This document shows, one piece after another, positions 4,509 through 6,348 of a stretch of 6,348 nucleotides of DNA. Position 1 is the first letter of the stretch. Every line of letters begins with the position of its first letter. The translations under genes were made by a program, and so were the position numbers. Source of the DNA: Candidatus Saccharibacteria bacterium RIFCSPHIGHO2_02_FULL_47_12 (GTDB lineage Bacteria; Patescibacteriota; Saccharimonadia; Saccharimonadales; JANWIN01); assembly GCA_001790455.1 (NCBI GenBank), contig MGCP01000018.1, positions 2,318 through 8,665 on the forward strand. The letters are read 5' to 3'. The notes under the pieces are model-generated. The model ran no database searches, was not told the origin of the DNA, and saw nothing but the letters and a program-made list of their open reading frames with translations.

Positions 4509-6149
4509 ATGAGTGTAGAGCACCCCTCAAATGTTGTGTACTTGCGTCCCGTTCCCGAACCGGTGCCGGAACTACCCGTAGAGCAAGCTGATCCGGAATT
4601 TTGGGGTAAGTCATGGGGAGCTAGACTAAGAAGTATTGGCAGCAAAGCGCTGCTTTGTGCCAGTTTTTTTTATACAGGAGCTACTGTAGCTGCTATGGAA
4701 ATTGGCGCGTCTTCAAACGCTGCAGGCCATGACATTCGTACCACAGCAACTGCAGACGGGTACCTGCACGCCCGTACTGGACTTTCGGGCAGCCTGCATA
4801 TTCCCATGGAAAACTTTAAGGGTGATTCGCATGGACTAGGGGCAAACGTACAGATTGGTGAGACAGAAAACATAGACGAGAGCGATGCAGAAACTTACGG
4901 TAGTTTCTTGGCAAATATTGATCCAGATGTAGATGAGGCGCGGCTGGCGATGCTTAAATTTGCGGGTTTGGCCGGGCTTGCTTCTGTAGGCCTAGTGCTA
5001 GCGGTATCTAAAAGCAAGCTTATAAATCCAAAGTATAAAGATTGGTGCGTAGATATGCTGGGCAGTGAAAATTTGATGCGCCTGGCCTTGGCAGGAGCGG
5101 TTACATTGCCTGGTGTAGCCCTGCCCATAAAACAAGCTTTATTAGACGAAAAACCAGAAGCCAATGTAAGCCCCGTGTTTGACGGTACGGTACTAGAGGG
5201 AGCAAGGGCAACCGGCTGGATGAAAGTTCTTGTAAACAAATTTGGCGTGGGCGTGCTGGATAGAATCGACTCTATAAACAATTTTTCTGACGAAACAATA
5301 AAGAATCTACGCGAGGCTTTTCGTTTGGCCCCTCAGCCATTCCAGGCCGAAGGAACAGTTACGGTGCTGGGGTTTGAGGGACTAAAGTGTAACCCCGCCG
5401 TTATGCCCGCGCTAGGCGAAACAATAAAGCTTGTTGATGCTGACTTTGCGGTCAGTGCAGGCGATGACGTACTGGGCCAAGAAAGCATAGACGGGCTTTG
5501 TTTGGACAAACTTGTATCTCAGACTAAAGGCATCGATTTAGTTATGTCTATTGGCAACCACAGAACTGTACAAACAGCCTCCCAGGCAGAAGAGCTTGGC
5601 ATAACAGTGCTAAAAGAAGGTGAAGTGGTGCAAAAAGCAGGTTTACTGATTGCAGGTGCGCCTGACGCCTACGGCTACGGTGTGTTTGAAGAAGAACAAG
5701 ACGAGCCCGGATTCCCAGCTCGTGTAGAGCTAGGGGCTAAGCTTGCCAAGGTTGCCTGCGCACAAGACAAATTGGTAAGCATTGTGGCTTTAAACCAGCC
5801 CAGGGCAGCAAACGTGGTTATGCTGAGCGGATGCGCAAGCACCGTCATGACAGGCGGAATCGACCACAGCTACGAGAGCCACCAAAAAGACGGCGTTGAA
5901 ACAACATATGTCCAAGAAAAAAGTGCAGGAGGTGCCACATACGAAGAAGGTAGTTTGAACGCAGAGACACTTGAACCGCCAAATGTCCCAATAGACTTGT
6001 ACCGTTACGAGTTCGACAAAGAAACCGGCAAACTACTTTACTTCCAGGTTATTACAATTAATCCCAACACAACCGCCAATATCTCTGCGCCGACCCTTAC
6101 TACTTTTGCCATATCTCCGGATGGTAGAAAAATTTTGTTCGGAAAATAA
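4509..6149 (+). CDS. Membrane-anchored metallophosphoesterase-like protein, probably catalytically dead
   Basis: A 546-residue protein. A cytoplasmic Pro/Glu-rich N-terminus (1-44) is followed by a hydrophobic segment about 46-66, an outside region 67-147 (GHDIRTTATADGYLHART, GLSGSLHIP), a second segment 149-167, a short loop, a third segment 189-211, and a large outside domain 220-546. That domain follows, by eye, the order of the actinobacterial/TM7 membrane metallophosphoesterases: TVTVLGFEGLKCN (283-295) at the SDLHCN site, SAGDD (316-320), IDGLC (327-331), MSIGNH (346-351), ALNQPRAA (427-434) at the VHxP site, TGGIDH (448-453) at the GHxH site, SAGGA (472-476) and a C-terminal EFDKETGKLLYFQVI (501-515). 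Most metal ligands are replaced: G291 and K293 for D-x-H, N429 for His, and G450 and D452 for GHxH; D319, N350 and H351 remain. C294 and C331 are kept. Likely a surface-exposed pseudoenzyme; the role is unknown. Start: ATG directly after its promoter. Confidence 0.72.
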   Translation: MSVEHPSNVVYLRPVPEPVPELPVEQADPEFWGKSWGARLRSIGSKALLCASFFYTGATVAAMEIGASSNAAGHDIRTTATADGYLHARTGLSGSLHIPMENFKGDSHGLGANVQIGETENIDESDAETYGSFLANIDPDVDEARLAMLKFAGLAGLASVGLVLAVSKSKLINPKYKDWCVDMLGSENLMRLALAGAVTLPGVALPIKQALLDEKPEANVSPVFDGTVLEGARATGWMKVLVNKFGVGVLDRIDSINNFSDETIKNLREAFRLAPQPFQAEGTVTVLGFEGLKCNPAVMPALGETIKLVDADFAVSAGDDVLGQESIDGLCLDKLVSQTKGIDLVMSIGNHRTVQTASQAEELGITVLKEGEVVQKAGLLIAGAPDAYGYGVFEEEQDEPGFPARVELGAKLAKVACAQDKLVSIVALNQPRAANVVMLSGCASTVMTGGIDHSYESHQKDGVETTYVQEKSAGGATYEEGSLNAETLEPPNVPIDLYRYEFDKETGKLLYFQVITINPNTTANISAPTLTTFAISPDGRKILFGK

Positions 6150-6161
6150 ACAAAACGAGCG

Positions 6162-6167
6162 TACAAT
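6162..6167 (+). promoter_or_regulatory. -10 element before the 3'-terminal membrane gene
   Basis: TACAAT at 6162-6167 ends 8 nt before the ATG at 6176, the same geometry as the other genes here. It is the same hexamer as before the HIT and small membrane genes. No good -35 is seen (TTCGGA at 6139-6144 has the right spacing but a poor match), and no SD lies in GATTTCAA. Co-transcription with the gene ending at 6149 is also possible, since no terminator separates them. Confidence 0.38.
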
Positions 6168-6175
6168 GATTTCAA

Positions 6176-6348
6176 ATGACTTTCTTGCGTAAGCTAGTTG
6201 TCTTCTTGGCGGCGTCCAGCCTGACACTGCTGCTTTACATGGCTGCCCTAACTTCTATTTTGACACTTACAGTTACCCTGTCTCACCTAAAAAGCTGGTT
6301 GCGCAGCAGCAACGTATACAACACCGTGGTCGATGACCTGGCTAAAAA
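6176..6348 (+). CDS. Membrane protein, N-terminal part (runs off the window)
   Basis: An open frame from ATG at 6176 to the window end, 57 full codons with no stop. It starts MTFLRKLVVFLAASS, and residues about 7-34 are strongly hydrophobic (FLAASSLTLLLYMAALTSIL), giving a signal anchor or uncleaved signal peptide with basic residues R5 and K6 inside. After the helix comes HLKSWLRSSNVYNTVVDDLAK, which resembles the K-x-WL-x-x-S-x-x-Y-x-x-[VL]-V start of extracytoplasmic domains in some actinobacterial and TM7 membrane proteins, from memory and not verified. The gene starts 26 nt after the stop of the pseudo-metallophosphoesterase on the same strand, so the two may form an envelope operon. Function is not recognised. 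Confidence 0.72.
   Translation, partial: MTFLRKLVVFLAASSLTLLLYMAALTSILTLTVTLSHLKSWLRSSNVYNTVVDDLAK

Noticed and set aside
4433..5281. Minus-strand ORFs at 4433-4645, 4670-4873 and 4895-5281
   Set aside because: They are antisense to the large membrane gene or its promoter region, with low-complexity composition mirroring its codons and no start signals.
1..6348. Recoded genetic code (UGA as Gly or Trp), suggested by the absence of TGA among six stops
   Set aside because: Six stops are too few, all Trp are TGG, and none of the conserved proteins needs an in-frame TGA; the standard code explains everything.
1..6348. CRISPR array, tRNA or rRNA genes, insertion sequences, attachment sites
   Set aside because: I saw no regularly spaced repeats, cloverleaf, rRNA sequence, transposase or terminal inverted repeats.

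Overview
The window looks like chromosomal housekeeping DNA from a small-genome bacterium. The best guess is Candidatus Saccharibacteria (TM7) or another Patescibacteria lineage. This rests on tight packing, a compact 847-residue bacterial-type ValRS with unusual signature residues, a very short HIT protein, tiny membrane proteins, and an envelope protein resembling actinobacterial/TM7 membrane metallophosphoesterases. The lineage is an inference from style; no marker here settles it. The standard genetic code fits: Trp is TGG throughout, and all six visible stop codons are TAA or TAG.

Layout. (1) 1-119, + strand: the last 38 codons of tsaD (t6A37 tRNA modification), identified from its CTDN metal-binding motif. 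(2) 120-369: a 250-bp gap with a strong extended -10 (TGCTATAAT), a very stable hairpin with a cUACGg tetraloop, a weaker hairpin, two inverted repeats and the valS start signals. (3) 370-2913, + strand: complete valS. (4) 2910-3773, - strand: an unusual fusion of an XRE-type DNA-binding domain to a HAD hydrolase, converging on valS with the two stop codons overlapping in the tetranucleotide CTAG. (5) 3846-4016, - strand: a 56-residue membrane hairpin protein. (6) 4036-4428, - strand: a HIT-family nucleotide-binding protein. (7) 4429-4508: a divergent promoter region. (8) 4509-6149, + strand: a 546-residue membrane-anchored protein whose C-terminal half follows the metallophosphoesterase pattern but has lost most metal ligands, so it is probably a pseudoenzyme. 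(9) 6176-6348, + strand: the first 57 codons of another membrane protein, cut by the window edge.

Two genes (tsaD, valS) serve tRNA maturation and charging, the HIT protein is a likely nucleotide hydrolase, and the right end is devoted to the cell envelope. The most distinctive features are the apparent pseudo-metallophosphoesterase, the XRE-HAD fusion, and a consistent -10-like hexamer 6-9 nt before every visible start codon, which suggests leaderless transcription. HIT and its small downstream neighbour share an exact 11-bp promoter block.
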